Assembly: GCA_018136815.1 (NCBI GenBank)
Contig: CM030935.1
Location: 4,166,299 to 4,230,298 of the forward strand
Direction of reading: 5' to 3'
DNA length: 64,000 nt
Source: Isochrysis galbana
Lineage: Eukaryota; Haptophyta; Isochrysidales; Isochrysidaceae
Part shown: in pieces, positions 63,691 through 64,000 of the stretch
How positions within the stretch are numbered: position 1 is the first letter of the stretch
How the letters are laid out: each line of letters begins with the position of its first letter
The notes under the pieces: model-generated
Told to the model about the DNA's origin: nothing
The model's database searches: none
What the model saw: only the letters and a program-made list of their open reading frames with translations
Program-made: the position numbers and the translations under genes

Positions 63691-64000
63691 GGGACTCATC
63701 TCACTCGTGTCAGGTGCGAGAGCACATTGTATTATGTGTCATCTTGTCGTCGCTTGGCTGTATGATGCAGCGGCGAGGGCTTTCGGTTGGATTCCGCTCG
63801 AGGCTCGAGGAATCAAGAGTCGTTGGCCAGGCGCGCAACTAGCCTCCAATCACCACTATTTTCCTTGCCGACAAATTTCAAATGCATTTTTGTTGTTTTG
63901 ATTTGGCCCTTTTTTTAGAAAACTTTGAAGATGCTTACTACTGCTACTTAGACTTTCCTGACCGGAAACCCGACTCCAACGCCTTTGCCCCAGGCTAACT
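63691..64000. other. 3' flank; short dispersed motif
   Basis: GAAAACTTTGAAGATGCTTACTACTGC at about 63919 repeats the motif at 15377-15405. No gene. Confidence 0.4.

Overview
This is a GC-rich nuclear window from a eukaryote. Genes carry short GT-AG introns and are separated by C-, CT- and GA-rich low-complexity DNA and transposon debris. Two 100-base N runs (3195-3294 and 29663-29762) are scaffold gaps. The gene content points to a flagellated unicellular alga with a secondary plastid. There are two motile-cilium genes (CCDC39-like and LRRC56-like), a plastid-type dihydrolipoamide dehydrogenase with an ER-signal-like N-terminus, a CSK-like sensor kinase and a temptin-domain surface protein. 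I favour a haptophyte, but this is inference; no rRNA or organelle marker is present. I saw no tRNA, rRNA or CRISPR array.

Layout. 1-0.58 kb: 3' end of eIF2-alpha. 0.6-4.3 kb: tandem repeats and transposon ends. 4.3-4.9 kb: a DCC-family protein. 5-9.5 kb: dispersed repeats and a hAT transposon with intact ends. 10.1-14.3 kb: a multi-exon membrane protein of unknown function. 14.4-20.3 kb: C-rich DNA, a deleted PIF/Harbinger copy, and a tyrosine-recombinase fragment beside an AT-richer ORF. 20.3-23.4 kb: GAF/histidine kinase. 23.5-25.5 kb: repeats. 25.5-29.5 kb: AGC kinase of the IRE/Rim15/MAST type. 30.4-31.9 kb: dihydrolipoamide dehydrogenase. 33-36.2 kb: BED-finger, LRR and ankyrin ORFs. 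38.1-44.9 kb: head-to-head CCDC39 and LRRC56 genes. 45.2-46.3 kb: a complete short dispersed element with 15-bp target-site duplications. 46.4-51.1 kb: an acidic low-complexity protein and a WW/coiled-coil protein. 51.9-56.2 kb: a two-gene PIF/Harbinger transposon. 56.8-57.2 kb: LINE remnant. 57.9-58.9 kb: PfkB sugar kinase. 59.2-61.9 kb: repeats. 62.0-63.7 kb: temptin-domain membrane protein.

The host genes are mostly unrelated housekeeping and signalling genes. The clear functional pairing is CCDC39 (axonemal 96-nm ruler) and LRRC56 (outer dynein arm delivery), which share one 1.6-kb upstream region. The rest is dominated by at least five mobile or dispersed families: hAT, PIF/Harbinger, a recombinase-bearing element, a LINE remnant, and three short families called R1, R2 and R3 here.
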